64,000 bases of DNA, from positions 1 through 64,000 of the forward strand of contig NZ_AQQR01000016.1 of the NCBI RefSeq assembly GCF_002210095.1, written 5' to 3'. This stretch comes from Marinibacterium profundimaris (GTDB lineage: Bacteria > Pseudomonadota > Alphaproteobacteria > Rhodobacterales > Rhodobacteraceae). Shown here one piece after another: positions 1 through 8,174 of this stretch. The notes under the pieces are model-generated. The model was not told the DNA's origin. It saw nothing but the letters and a program-made list of their open reading frames with translations, and made no database searches. How positions within the stretch are numbered: position 1 is the first letter of the stretch; every line of letters starts with the position of its first letter. The position numbers and the translations under genes were made by a program.

Positions 1-53
1 GGCTGCCGGATATGTCTCAGGTTAAAGGTCTGAGGCTCTAGCCCGGTGAAAGA

Positions 54-80
54 GGCGGCATCGGCAAAGCCGATGCCGCC
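54..80. terminator. Perfect hairpin, probable terminator
   Basis: A 12-bp perfect stem (54-65 with 69-80) closed by an AAA loop. There is no clear T-run on the plus side; on the minus side the stem is followed by TCTTTC. It lies beyond the 3' end of the minus-strand metallo-hydrolase gene and may end that transcript or one entering from the left edge. Bases 1-53 hold no recognisable gene. Confidence 0.55.
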
Positions 81-159
81 AGAGGTTCGCCCACAGGGAG
101 GAGGTAGAGGGCGAAATTCAAATGATTTCAATGTTTTGTTGCTAGTCGCATAACGCGTC

Positions 160-993
160 TTATGTTAATTTCCAGACTCCGCCATCTTGTACCACCCGCG
201 ACTCAGACAACAGCTTCTCCAGATGCGCCGCAACGTTTCGTTCTGCGGCCATTGCGATATGTGGGTCGGTTTTCTGGTAGACGGAAGCGGCGATATTCTG
301 GACCGAACCCGGGGTGTTTGAGAGGTGGGCGAGGATCTCCGCCTCGCGACGCATGCGGTTGGAAAGCAACCGTTTGACGTAAGGTTGCGGATCCCGGAGT
401 ATAGGTCCGTGCCCCGGACAGTAGATCCTATCGTCGCGCTCAATCAGCCGCTGTAGCTGCGCGCAGTAGTCGTGCATGTTTCCGTCAGGGGGGCTGACGA
501 TCGAACTGTTCCAGCTCATAACGTGGTCGCCCGTGAAGAGCACTCCGTCAGGTCTCGCGAAACAAAGGTGGTCGCTCGCGTGACCAGGTGTGTGCAGGAC
601 GGTAAGACCGGCAATGACCTGTCCGTCCTCCAGAAACCGGTCAGGTCGAAATGCATCGTCAGGGAATGCCCGTGAGGCATAAACAGGTGCGTCTGTCCGT
701 GCTCGCAGGGCTGGGACGACTCCAAAATGATCAGAATGGTGGTGTGTGAGCAGAATCCCGGATGGTTTGGCCCCCAAATTTTCGATGATTGCCTCGAAAT
801 GTGTACTGTCTTCTGCTGGGCCGGGGTCGATTATGAACCGACCATCAGGCGTATCAATGATGTAGCTATTTGTCCCGTGGTAGGTCATCTTTCCGGGATT
901 GTTCGCGACGATCCTCAGAATTCCAGGGGCCAATTCGACTCCCTTCGCGCGGCAAGGCTCCGGCTCTGAGAAAAACATGCTGCTTCTTTTCAT
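160..993 (-). CDS. MBL-fold metallo-hydrolase (LACTB2-like)
   Basis: Metallo-beta-lactamase-fold hydrolase of 277 residues. The zinc motif HHHSDH is at about residues 84-89, followed by downstream metal-site motifs FTGDH and CPGHG. A C-terminal helical/winged-helix-like segment, about residues 205-277, is typical of the LACTB2-like group, which hydrolyses esters, thioesters or nucleic acids. The substrate here is unknown; given the neighbourhood a thioesterase role is possible but is inference. An ATG 14 codons upstream exists; I chose the one at 993 because the upstream region holds two palindromes that look like an operator. A further ATG at 978 is also possible. It appears monocistronic, separated from bioY by a strong hairpin. 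Confidence 0.8.
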   Translation of the reverse strand: MKRSSMFFSEPEPCRAKGVELAPGILRIVANNPGKMTYHGTNSYIIDTPDGRFIIDPGPAEDSTHFEAIIENLGAKPSGILLTHHHSDHFGVVPALRARTDAPVYASRAFPDDAFRPDRFLEDGQVIAGLTVLHTPGHASDHLCFARPDGVLFTGDHVMSWNSSIVSPPDGNMHDYCAQLQRLIERDDRIYCPGHGPILRDPQPYVKRLLSNRMRREAEILAHLSNTPGSVQNIAASVYQKTDPHIAMAAERNVAAHLEKLLSESRVVQDGGVWKLT

Positions 994-1014
994 TGTGTGC
1001 GACCAGTTATTGAT

Positions 1015-1046
1015 TGCGAACAATCCGGTTCGCACAGTTTTGTGCG
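1015..1046. promoter_or_regulatory. Two overlapping palindromes upstream of the MBL gene
   Basis: Positions 1015-1034 form TGCGAAC-N6-GTTCGCA with perfect 7-bp arms. Overlapping it, 1031-1046 forms CGCACA-GTTT-TGTGCG with perfect 6-bp arms. They sit about 20-50 bases upstream of the hydrolase start, where a repressor site or -35/-10 region would be. They do not match the TCTAACNNNNGTTAGA motif found elsewhere in the window. Confidence 0.45.
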
Positions 1047-1132
1047 TTGCTCTCGCATGGCGCCGGAAACCTCAGGCTGGCGTCCGGTGCCTACCAAATC
1101 TGGCATCGGACCATTTCAACTTATATCGGACT

Positions 1133-1169
1133 AAGACCGTATGAGACTAAAACAGTCTGATACGGTCTT
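1133..1169. terminator. Long hairpin downstream of bioY
   Basis: Inverted repeat with 16-bp arms (1133-1148 and 1154-1169), one mismatch, and a 5-base loop. It starts 11 bases after the bioY stop codon on the minus strand. No T-run follows, so it may be a factor-dependent terminator or an mRNA-stabilising 3' structure. Confidence 0.6.
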
Positions 1170-1179
1170 GGGCTGGCAG

Positions 1180-1746
1180 TCACACAGCGCGGCGATTATG
1201 GTAAGCAGAATACAGAACTACAGCAATTGTCGCCTTCGTCAGATCCCCGATCAGGAATGGGTAAAGCCCGGCGTTCAGCAATTCCTCGCCATAACCGACA
1301 AAGCCACCCAACCAGAACAGCCCTGCGCAATACATGAGTATCGAGCCCGAAAAGACCGCGACAGATGCTCTGAATGAAGGCCAAAGTCCTTGCAGTGCTT
1401 GAACAACCCAACCGGCAGCCGCCGCTGCAAGTGCGAAGCCTACCAGGTATCCGCCTGTGGGACCCGCGATATATGCCAGTCCTGCCGGAGCCGGAGGCGT
1501 GCCTGCGAAGACCGGCAGGCCAAGCAGACCTTCAAAAAGGTATGTCACAACAACAAGACTACTACGCACCGGCCCCAGGAAAAGACCCAGACCCAAGACA
1601 ACCAAGGTCTGTGTAGACATAGGTACGGGGTAGAACGGCACCACGATTTTGGCGGATATTGTCAGAAGAATTGTGCCGACGAGTATTATCGAGATCTCTC
1701 GGGTCAGTCTTGCGACTGATCGGCTTTGAGTGGTTTCCAGATTCAT
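1180..1746 (-). CDS. bioY: Biotin transporter substrate-binding protein BioY
   Basis: Integral membrane S-component of an ECF-type biotin importer, 188 residues, the usual BioY length. It shows about six hydrophobic helices and the BioY pattern VPFYPVPMSTQTL near residues 35-47, plus AGPTGGYLVGF near residues 90-100. The ATG at 1746 has an AAGGA ribosome site. It lies 48 bases downstream of the acyl-CoA dehydrogenase gene on the same strand, so it is likely the last gene of the carboxylase 1 operon. That is a sensible pairing, because three biotin-dependent carboxylases are encoded nearby and each needs biotin as covalent cofactor. No bioM or bioN partner is visible; BioY proteins can work alone or with shared energising subunits. 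Confidence 0.93.
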   Translation of the reverse strand: MNLETTQSRSVARLTREISIILVGTILLTISAKIVVPFYPVPMSTQTLVVLGLGLFLGPVRSSLVVVTYLFEGLLGLPVFAGTPPAPAGLAYIAGPTGGYLVGFALAAAAAGWVVQALQGLWPSFRASVAVFSGSILMYCAGLFWLGGFVGYGEELLNAGLYPFLIGDLTKATIAVVLYSAYHNRRAV

Positions 1747-1794
1747 CTTTTTCGTCCTTGTTTCTGTAGATTGTTACTTTTTTGGATAGTAAGC

Positions 1795-2961
1795 TCACAT
1801 GCGCTTGGCGACTTCTTCCAACATGACTTCGCTCGCCCCGCCGCCGATGGCCTGCACACGGGCATCGCGTGACATGCGTTCCACCGGTGTTTCGCGCATA
1901 TAGCCCATACCGCCATGAAACTGGACGCAGTCATAGAGCACGCTGTTCACCAGTTCGCCGCAATAGGCTTTGACCATCGAGACCTCTTTCACGCAGTCAC
2001 GGCCCGCGGCATCCAAACCGGCGGCGTGATAGACCAGCTGACGCCCTGCCACGATCCGCGTCTGACAGTCGGCCAGTCGCTGGCGCACGGCCTGCTTGTC
2101 CCAAAGAGCGCCGCCAAAGGCCTTGCGCTGCTTGACGTAATCCACAGTTATGTCCAGCGCGGTTTGCGCCTCGGCACAGGCCATCGCACCCAGCACGATG
2201 CGTTCGTTCTGGAAGTTCTTCATTACCGAATAGAAGCCGTGGTTGACCTCGCCCAAAACGTTTTCGGTCGGGATGCGGACTTCTTCGAAGATCAGTTCGG
2301 CAGTGTCCGAGCACAGCCAGCCGGTCTTATTCAACGCCCGGCCCACCGAAAAGCCCGGCGTGCCCTTTTCGACCGCGAACATGGTGATCCCGCGCGACCC
2401 CTTGGCATCGGGATCGGTCTTGGCACCGACAAAGTAGAGATCGCCATGCACGCCGTTGGTGATGAACATCTTGGTGCCGTTCAGCACCCAGTCCGACCCG
2501 TCCCGCACCGCGCGGGTGCGCATGCCGGCCACGTCCGAGCCCGCGCCCGGTTCAGTCACAGCAACGGCGGTGATCATTTCGCCCGAGACGATCGACGGCA
2601 TCCAGCGCGCCTTCTGTTCGGGCGTGCCGGCGTTTTCCAGATGCGGCGAGGCCATGTCGGTGTGGACCAGAACCGTGGCCGAGAACCCGCCGAAAGTGGA
2701 TCGCCCGACCTCTTCGGCCAAAACCACGCTGGACATCACGTCCAGCCCCGCGCCGCCATACTGTTCGTCATAGCGCATCCCCAGCACGCCGAGATCACCC
2801 ATCCGGCGCAGCACGTCGCGGGGTACCTTGCCCTCCTCCTCCCAAGGCTCGGCCTTGGCGATCACCTCGGCTTCAATGAACCGGCGCAACTGGTTGCGGA
2901 TCAACTCGAGGTCTTCGTTGAACGGGCCGGTGACCTGAGTAATGCTGTCTTGTCTGGTCAT
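1795..2961 (-). CDS. Acyl-CoA dehydrogenase, long-chain/isovaleryl type
   Basis: FAD-dependent alpha,beta-dehydrogenation of an acyl-CoA; 388 residues. It has the family motif AVTEPGAGSD near residue 130 and the substrate/FAD segment YVKQRKAFGG. The base position used by medium-chain enzymes reads GGGASE, lacking Glu, while a Glu is kept in FQNERIVLGA. That arrangement is the one of long-chain and isovaleryl-CoA dehydrogenases. The ATG at 2961 overlaps the stop of the upstream carboxylase gene (ATGA) and follows GAGGAAAACAC. In Pseudomonas atu and liu operons the same partners (dehydrogenase, hydratase, two carboxylase subunits) act on citronellyl-CoA or isovaleryl-CoA, so a branched acyl-CoA substrate is likely but not proven. 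Confidence 0.9.
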   Translation of the reverse strand: MTRQDSITQVTGPFNEDLELIRNQLRRFIEAEVIAKAEPWEEEGKVPRDVLRRMGDLGVLGMRYDEQYGGAGLDVMSSVVLAEEVGRSTFGGFSATVLVHTDMASPHLENAGTPEQKARWMPSIVSGEMITAVAVTEPGAGSDVAGMRTRAVRDGSDWVLNGTKMFITNGVHGDLYFVGAKTDPDAKGSRGITMFAVEKGTPGFSVGRALNKTGWLCSDTAELIFEEVRIPTENVLGEVNHGFYSVMKNFQNERIVLGAMACAEAQTALDITVDYVKQRKAFGGALWDKQAVRQRLADCQTRIVAGRQLVYHAAGLDAAGRDCVKEVSMVKAYCGELVNSVLYDCVQFHGGMGYMRETPVERMSRDARVQAIGGGASEVMLEEVAKRM

Positions 2962-4961
2962 GTGTTTTCCTCTGGATCGAGTTTGATAAGTGGGGCGTGC
3001 CCGGCGACCGTATCGCCGGGTGCACAATAGATTTCAGTCACCACGCCCGCGACCGGCGCGGGCAGGCTTTGCAACAGCTTCATGGCCTCAAGCACCACCA
3101 GGGTGTCACCGGCTTTGACGCGGTCGCCGAGTGCGACGCGCACCTCGGCCACGGCGCCGGGCATGGGTGCGGACAACAGGTCAGCGACGCCAGACCCGCC
3201 GGTGGCACGTTGCAGATGCTGGTCTTCCAGCGTACGCAGGTCTGTCGCGGTCATTCCAGCAGGGGTTTGCAGGTGCACTCGCCAGTGACTCGGCGCGCGC
3301 ACGACGTAAGCGATGCGCGAAAACGGAACCCCATCGATGCGTCCGCTCAGTCGGCATCCTGTTAAAGCGGCACTCTCGACCGTGATGGTCTGGCCGTCCG
3401 GCTGAATGGCAGTCAACCCCGACCCGGAGCCGTTCATGCGGATCGGTTCGTCTTTGGTTGTGTCCCAATAGAAGGCCGCGCCGGACTGTCTCGCAGGGGC
3501 TGTGAGTCGCCATGACCCCAGGCTTTCCCAGGGCGACGCGCCCGCCGGCACGAGACGCAGATGCAGCGCCATCGCGGCAAAGGCCATGTCCCGGGGATCA
3601 GCGGACGGTTCAGTCCAGCCGCCTGGAAACATCTCGGGCAGGCCCGAGGTATGGTGACGGAACGCCTCAAAATCCGGGTGTGTCAGCAACGCGCGCTGAT
3701 AGGCCAGGTTCAGACCGACGCCACCGACGGCAAAGGCATCCATTGCGACGACCGCCTGACGGATCGCACCGGCCCGGTCCGGCGCGTGGACGATCAGCTT
3801 GGCAATCATCGAATCGTAATGGTGGCTGACGACCGAGCCTGCCTCGACCCCGGTATCGAGCCGCACGCCGGCGGGCGGAGCCCAAAGGCTGATCTCGCCC
3901 GTTTCGGGGCGGAAATTCTCGGCCGGGTTTTCGGCGGCGATGCGGATTTCAATCGCGTGCCCGTCGAATTTCACATCCGATTGCGCCAGTGTCAGCGGCT
4001 CGCCCCGCGCGATGCGCAACTGCCATTCAACAAGGTCGATGCCGGTGATTGCCTCAGTCACGGGGTGTTCGACCTGCAAGCGGGTGTTCATTTCCAGAAA
4101 GTAGTATTCACCGCGCCCGGGGTCATAGAGGTATTCCACCGTCCCGGCGGAGCGATAGCCGATCGCCAGCGCCAACCGCACCGCTGCAGCACGCATGCGG
4201 TCGCGCACAGCCTCGGGAAGATCGGCGGCGGGGGCTTCTTCGATCAGCTTTTGGTGGTTGCGTTGCAGCGAACAATCGCGGTCGCCCAGATGCAGCACGG
4301 TGCCGTGAGTGTCGCCCAGAACCTGCACTTCGACGTGGCGGGCACGGGGCGCATAGCGTTCGAGGAACACCGCCGGATCGCCGAAGGCGCTCTGCGCTTC
4401 GGCCCGGGCAGATGCAATCGCTTCGGGTGCGTCGCCCAGATCGGAGACAAGCCGCATCCCGCGTCCGCCGCCGCCGGCGCTGGCCTTGACCAGAAAGGGG
4501 GTGCCAAGCGCCTCGGCCTCTTGCAGCAGGCGCGCGTCGGACTGATCCTCGCCGCGATAGCCGGGCAGGACGGGCACGCCTGCGGCTTCGGCGGCAGCCT
4601 TGGCCTCGATCTTGGAGCCCATCCGCGCGATAGCGTCGGGTTCCGGCCCGATGAACACAAGGCCCGCCGCCTCGACCGCCGCCGCGAAACCGGCATTCTC
4701 AGACAGAAAACCATAGCCCGGGTGCACCGCACCCGCGCCCGTCGCCCGCGCGGCCTCAAGGATGGCCTCGACGTTCAAATAACTGTCCGACGGGGCGGCT
4801 CCGCCGATGCAGACGGCATGATCGGCCTCGGCCACGAAGGGCGCGTCGCGGTCCGCCTCTGAGAACACCGCTACGTTTTCCAGCCCCAGTTTGCGGCACC
4901 CGCGCTGGATGCGCCGGGCAATCTCGCCCCGGTTGGCGATCAAAACGCGGGTGAAGCTCAT
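2958..4961 (-). CDS. Acyl-CoA carboxylase alpha subunit 1 (biotin carboxylase + BCCP)
   Basis: Biotinylated alpha subunit, 667 residues, of a methylcrotonyl/geranyl-CoA carboxylase-type enzyme. The N-terminal biotin carboxylase domain begins with LIANRGEIARRI, has the glycine-rich ATP loop GGGGRGMRLV and the catalytic EMNTRLQVEHPVTE segment. The C-terminal biotinyl domain carries EAMKL near residue 630, with Leu where EAMKM is usual. The stop of the preceding hydratase gene overlaps this ATG (ATGA), and its own stop overlaps the next ATG, so the three genes are translationally coupled. An upstream in-frame ATG at 4973 is a possible alternative start. The partner carboxyltransferase is encoded at 5762-7360. 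Confidence 0.92.
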   Translation of the reverse strand: MSFTRVLIANRGEIARRIQRGCRKLGLENVAVFSEADRDAPFVAEADHAVCIGGAAPSDSYLNVEAILEAARATGAGAVHPGYGFLSENAGFAAAVEAAGLVFIGPEPDAIARMGSKIEAKAAAEAAGVPVLPGYRGEDQSDARLLQEAEALGTPFLVKASAGGGGRGMRLVSDLGDAPEAIASARAEAQSAFGDPAVFLERYAPRARHVEVQVLGDTHGTVLHLGDRDCSLQRNHQKLIEEAPAADLPEAVRDRMRAAAVRLALAIGYRSAGTVEYLYDPGRGEYYFLEMNTRLQVEHPVTEAITGIDLVEWQLRIARGEPLTLAQSDVKFDGHAIEIRIAAENPAENFRPETGEISLWAPPAGVRLDTGVEAGSVVSHHYDSMIAKLIVHAPDRAGAIRQAVVAMDAFAVGGVGLNLAYQRALLTHPDFEAFRHHTSGLPEMFPGGWTEPSADPRDMAFAAMALHLRLVPAGASPWESLGSWRLTAPARQSGAAFYWDTTKDEPIRMNGSGSGLTAIQPDGQTITVESAALTGCRLSGRIDGVPFSRIAYVVRAPSHWRVHLQTPAGMTATDLRTLEDQHLQRATGGSGVADLLSAPMPGAVAEVRVALGDRVKAGDTLVVLEAMKLLQSLPAPVAGVVTEIYCAPGDTVAGHAPLIKLDPEENT

Positions 4962-5752
4962 TTCACCCGCCATGACGGAACGCCCTTGTTGATGAAGCTG
5001 TTGATGCCTTCGATACCTTCCTCCGTCTCCCACGCATCGGCCAGCCGGTCGGCGGTGTAGATCATATTGGTCTCCAGATCGTGGGACGCGACATAGGCGA
5101 TCAGCGCCTTGGTATCGGCCACGGCACCCGGCGCGGCCTGAAGGTGATCATGCACCAACCGGTTCACCGTGGCGTCCAGGTCGGTCGGCGCGACAACTTC
5201 GGTCAACAGACCGATCCGCTCGGCGCGGACCGTGTCGAACAACGCCCCTGACAGCATGGTTTCACGCGAATGCACCTTGCCGATGCGGGCCACCACATAA
5301 GGCGATATATTCGCGGGCAGAAGGCCCAGTTTGACCTCGGTCAGACCGAAGCGCGCGTCTTCGGCGCCGATGGTGTAGTCGCAGACGGAGATCATGCCGA
5401 CACCGCCACCGTAGGCCGGGCCGTTGATCCGCCCGATCAAGGGCTTAGGCAGCGTGTCAAGACGGCGCAACAGCAGCGCCAGCGTGGCGCTTTGTGCGAC
5501 CCTTTCACTACGGGTTTTCTCGACGTTAGAGGCGAACCAGTTGAAATCGCCGCCCGCGCAGAAGCTCTTGCCCGCGCCGGTCAGGACCACAATACGCACA
5601 TCGTCATCTGCAGCCAGCTTTTCTGCGGCATCGTATAGCTCTGCGATCAATTCGCCATTCAGCGCGTTGTGTTTGTCGGGGCGGTTGAGCGTCAGCGTGG
5701 CGACGCCGCGCGCATCAGTTTCGACAAGGATCGTGTTGTAGGTATTGGTCAA
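4958..5752 (-). CDS. Enoyl-CoA hydratase, methylglutaconyl/isohexenylglutaconyl type
   Basis: Crotonase-fold protein of 264 residues. The oxyanion-hole segments SFCAGGDF and GPAYGGG are present. Of the two crotonase glutamates, the second is kept (GLTEVKLGLLP) while the first is replaced by Gly. That pattern is typical, as I recall, of bacterial LiuC and AtuE hydratases acting on 3-methylglutaconyl-CoA or isohexenylglutaconyl-CoA, the products of the carboxylase encoded next door. It is placed between the two carboxylase subunit genes, 9 bases after the carboxyltransferase and overlapping the alpha subunit start. Confidence 0.88.
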   Translation of the reverse strand: MTNTYNTILVETDARGVATLTLNRPDKHNALNGELIAELYDAAEKLAADDDVRIVVLTGAGKSFCAGGDFNWFASNVEKTRSERVAQSATLALLLRRLDTLPKPLIGRINGPAYGGGVGMISVCDYTIGAEDARFGLTEVKLGLLPANISPYVVARIGKVHSRETMLSGALFDTVRAERIGLLTEVVAPTDLDATVNRLVHDHLQAAPGAVADTKALIAYVASHDLETNMIYTADRLADAWETEEGIEGINSFINKGVPSWRVK

Positions 5753-5761
5753 CTTGAAGCC

Positions 5762-7360
5762 TCACATTCTGAATACAGGCGTATGGCGACCGGCTTCGGG
5801 CACCGATGTCACGATGGCCAGGCACAGGCCAAGGATATCGCGGGTTTGCGCGGGTTCGATCAGCCCGTCATCCCAAAGCCGCGAGGTGGCATAATAGGGA
5901 TCGGACTGTTCACCATACTGGGCCCGAACCTGCTCCTCGATCAGCTTCATGTCGGCCTCCATCTTGCCCGGGTCGCCCCCTTTCTGGCGGCGCAGTTCCA
6001 GCATCACATTTGTGGCGATGTCGGCAGACATGGTGGCCAGTTCCGCCGTGGGCCAGGCAAAGAGAAAATTCGGGGCGAAACCACGTCCGCACATGCCGTA
6101 GTTGCCTGCCCCGTATGAGCCGCCCAAGAGGACCGACAGGCGCGGCACCTTGGCAACCGACATGGCATAGACCAGCTTGGCACTGTCTTTGGCAATGCCG
6201 CCGCGCTCGGCTTCGGTGCCGACCATGAAGCCCGAGATGTTGTGGAGGAACAAAAGCGGTATGTTGCGTTGATCGCACATCGACACGAATTGCGCGCCCT
6301 TGAGCGAACTGTCGGACACAAGCGCCCCATTATTTGCGAGAATGCCCACTCGATAGCCGTGAATCCGCGCGGTGCCGCAGACCAGCGTCTCACCCCATCC
6401 GGGCTTGAATTCGCGGAATTCGCCGGCGTCGATCATGCGCAGCAGAACCTCGCGCATGTCATAGGGCTGTTTGCGATCGGCGCTGATGACGCCAAGCAGT
6501 TCCTCTGGGTTGCGCGCCGGCGGCGCGCAGGTTGCATCGGGACCCATCGGGCGCGACAGGCCCAGTTCGGATACGATGTCGCGCATCAGAGCAAGCGCAT
6601 GATACTCGTCCTCGGCCAGATGGTCAGACACACCGGAGACGCGCGAATGCATCTCGGCCCCCCCCAATGTTTCTCCATCAACCTCTTCGTTGATCGCCAC
6701 CTTGACGATCGAGGGGCCGCCCAGATGGATGCGTGCGTTGCCGCGTACCATGATGACTTCGTCCGACAGGGCCGGGATATAGGCCCCACCGGCCGTGCAG
6801 CCTCCAAAGACCGCCGAGATCTGCGGCAGGCCGCTCGCGGACATGTTGGTTTGACGATAAAAGGAATTGCCGAAATGGCGGGCATCGGGGAAAACCCGGT
6901 CCTGCTCTGGCAGATAGGCACCGCCGCAATCCACCAGATAGAGGCAGGGCAGCCGGTTCTCGGCTGCGATTTCCTGGGCGCGGATGTGTTTCTGCACGGT
7001 TTCGTGATAGAAAGACCCACCCTTCACTGTCGCATCGTTGGCGATCACAACGCAGGGAAGCCCGTGGACGATCCCGATACCGGTCACGATTCCCGCACCG
7101 GGCACCTCGCCCCCGTATTGACCGTAGGCGGCAAGCGACGACAGCTCAAGAAACGCAGTGCCCGTATCCACCAGCAGGTCGATCCGTTCGCGAACCAACA
7201 GCTTGCTGCGCTTGCGATGCCGCGCGACCATGTCGGGGCGGCCGCCAGCCGTTGCTTCGGCGATCCGCGCGCGCAGCGTTTCGACGCGCTCGCTTTGTGC
7301 GGCGTGGTTGCGGGTGTAGGTCTCTGATGCGGTCAGCACCGCTGTTTCAAGACGTGCCAT
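5762..7360 (-). CDS. Acyl-CoA carboxylase beta subunit 1 (carboxyltransferase)
   Basis: Carboxyltransferase of 532 residues, the usual size of methylcrotonyl-CoA or geranyl-CoA carboxylase beta subunits. Recognisable segments are IANDATVKGGSFY, GGCTAGGAYIPALSDE, GILANNGAL and GGSYGAGNYGMCGR, which bind acyl-CoA and biotin. It transfers CO2 from carboxybiotin to an enoyl-CoA. The ATG at 7360 was preferred over an upstream one because it begins four bases after the stop of the TetR gene and gives the family length. Member of the TetR-beta-hydratase-alpha-dehydrogenase-bioY operon. Confidence 0.92.
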   Translation of the reverse strand: MARLETAVLTASETYTRNHAAQSERVETLRARIAEATAGGRPDMVARHRKRSKLLVRERIDLLVDTGTAFLELSSLAAYGQYGGEVPGAGIVTGIGIVHGLPCVVIANDATVKGGSFYHETVQKHIRAQEIAAENRLPCLYLVDCGGAYLPEQDRVFPDARHFGNSFYRQTNMSASGLPQISAVFGGCTAGGAYIPALSDEVIMVRGNARIHLGGPSIVKVAINEEVDGETLGGAEMHSRVSGVSDHLAEDEYHALALMRDIVSELGLSRPMGPDATCAPPARNPEELLGVISADRKQPYDMREVLLRMIDAGEFREFKPGWGETLVCGTARIHGYRVGILANNGALVSDSSLKGAQFVSMCDQRNIPLLFLHNISGFMVGTEAERGGIAKDSAKLVYAMSVAKVPRLSVLLGGSYGAGNYGMCGRGFAPNFLFAWPTAELATMSADIATNVMLELRRQKGGDPGKMEADMKLIEEQVRAQYGEQSDPYYATSRLWDDGLIEPAQTRDILGLCLAIVTSVPEAGRHTPVFRM

Positions 7361-7364
7361 GAAG

Positions 7365-7994
7365 TCAGGTATCCTGTCTTTGGAGTATCCCGTTGAGGAA
7401 CACATCGGCATAGGTGCGTGACAACGCATCGGCGCTACCGCGGTCCGGGTCGAACCAATCGAGCGTGGCGTTCAATGTACCGATCAGCATCAGGCGCAGG
7501 CGACGGATATCGACGTCTTGCTTCAGCGTGCCATCTTTCTTAAGCTGGGACAGAAGACTGTCCCACTCTGCCTCATAGGCCCTGCGCGTGGGCAAGTTGG
7601 CATCCCGGACGGATTGCGGCACCTGCCCGAAAATACGCACATTCGCCGATGTATAATCGCTCACATCAAGAAGCGCGCGCAAATGCGCCCGGATCGCAGA
7701 GCGCAGGATCGTTTCGCCATCGGTATCGGCTGGCAGGTCGGTGATGGCGTCTCTCATACTCGCGTGAACGACCCGAATCCCTGCATCAAGAACGGCCGCG
7801 ACGATCTCGTCCTTGGAACCGAAATGATAGTATATGCTACCCGCCTTGATCCCGGCGGCCTCGGCAATTTTTCGGAGCGAAACGGACCCGTAGCCTTGTT
7901 CGCGGAAAAGCCGCGCGGCAATGTCCAGCACCCCGTCCCGTCCGACCGCGCTGCGCGATGTCTCGTTGACTTTGCTTGCAGTGCTTTGTGCCAT
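7365..7994 (-). CDS. TetR/AcrR-family regulator (single copy)
   Basis: Repressor of 209 residues and the first gene of the carboxylase 1 operon. The N-terminal helix-turn-helix (about residues 20-66) includes SLRKIAEAAGIKAGSIYYHF. The ligand domain contains TSANVR (115-120) and an LDWFD motif, both also present in each half of the tandem TetR at 22535-23935, so these are paralogues. The start has an AAGG ribosome site, and a perfect CTAAC-N4-GTTAG palindrome lies 28-41 bases upstream, which argues for autoregulation. Regulators of this kind (AtuR, LiuQ, PsrA types) respond to acyl-CoAs; that this one does is inference. Confidence 0.92.
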   Translation of the reverse strand: MAQSTASKVNETSRSAVGRDGVLDIAARLFREQGYGSVSLRKIAEAAGIKAGSIYYHFGSKDEIVAAVLDAGIRVVHASMRDAITDLPADTDGETILRSAIRAHLRALLDVSDYTSANVRIFGQVPQSVRDANLPTRRAYEAEWDSLLSQLKKDGTLKQDVDIRRLRLMLIGTLNATLDWFDPDRGSADALSRTYADVFLNGILQRQDT

Positions 7995-8020
7995 AGACCT
8001 TCGTTTCGCCTCAGCGCCTA

Positions 8021-8036
8021 ACTAACGCCTGTTAGG
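8021..8036. promoter_or_regulatory. TetR-type operator, site 1
   Basis: ACTAACGCCTGTTAGG: both 5-bp core arms CTAAC and GTTAG are intact with a 4-base spacer. It lies upstream of the TetR gene that heads the carboxylase 1 operon. Same motif as the sites at 10267, 10349, 17513, 23945, 35509, 48478 and 59135. Confidence 0.75.
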
Positions 8037-8138
8037 TCAATAGCGCAAGTGAGTCAATCGTCTTAATCGTGCCCGATTGGAGTTTGCGGGAAATTCCGCA
8101 TGGGCGACCGCCAAGAGGCCGCCCAGACAACAATGTGC

Positions 8139-8169
8139 TTGCCCGGACCCCGTTATCGGCTCCGGGCAA
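8139..8169. terminator. Hairpin downstream of the SDR gene
   Basis: Perfect 9-bp arms TTGCCCGGA (8139-8147) and TCCGGGCAA (8161-8169) around a 13-base loop, just beyond the stop of the minus-strand SDR gene at 8175. There is no T-run. It separates the thiolase/SDR transcript from the TetR operon. Confidence 0.5.
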
Positions 8170-8174
8170 ATGCT

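Noticed and set aside
1915-4862. Long plus-strand open frames opposite the dehydrogenase and carboxylase alpha genes of cluster 1.
   Set aside because: They are antisense shadows of GC-rich coding sequence without motifs; the minus-strand genes are overlapping and operon-like.
5520-5533. CGACGTTAGAG inside the cluster 1 hydratase gene as another operator.
   Set aside because: The spacing does not give a CTAAC arm four bases away and it lies inside a coding region.
1795-7994. Naming cluster 1 as the leucine (liu) operon.
   Set aside because: The gene set also fits the atu-type arrangement, no HMG-CoA lyase gene is adjacent, and the dehydrogenase is long-chain-like. I therefore left substrate and symbols open.
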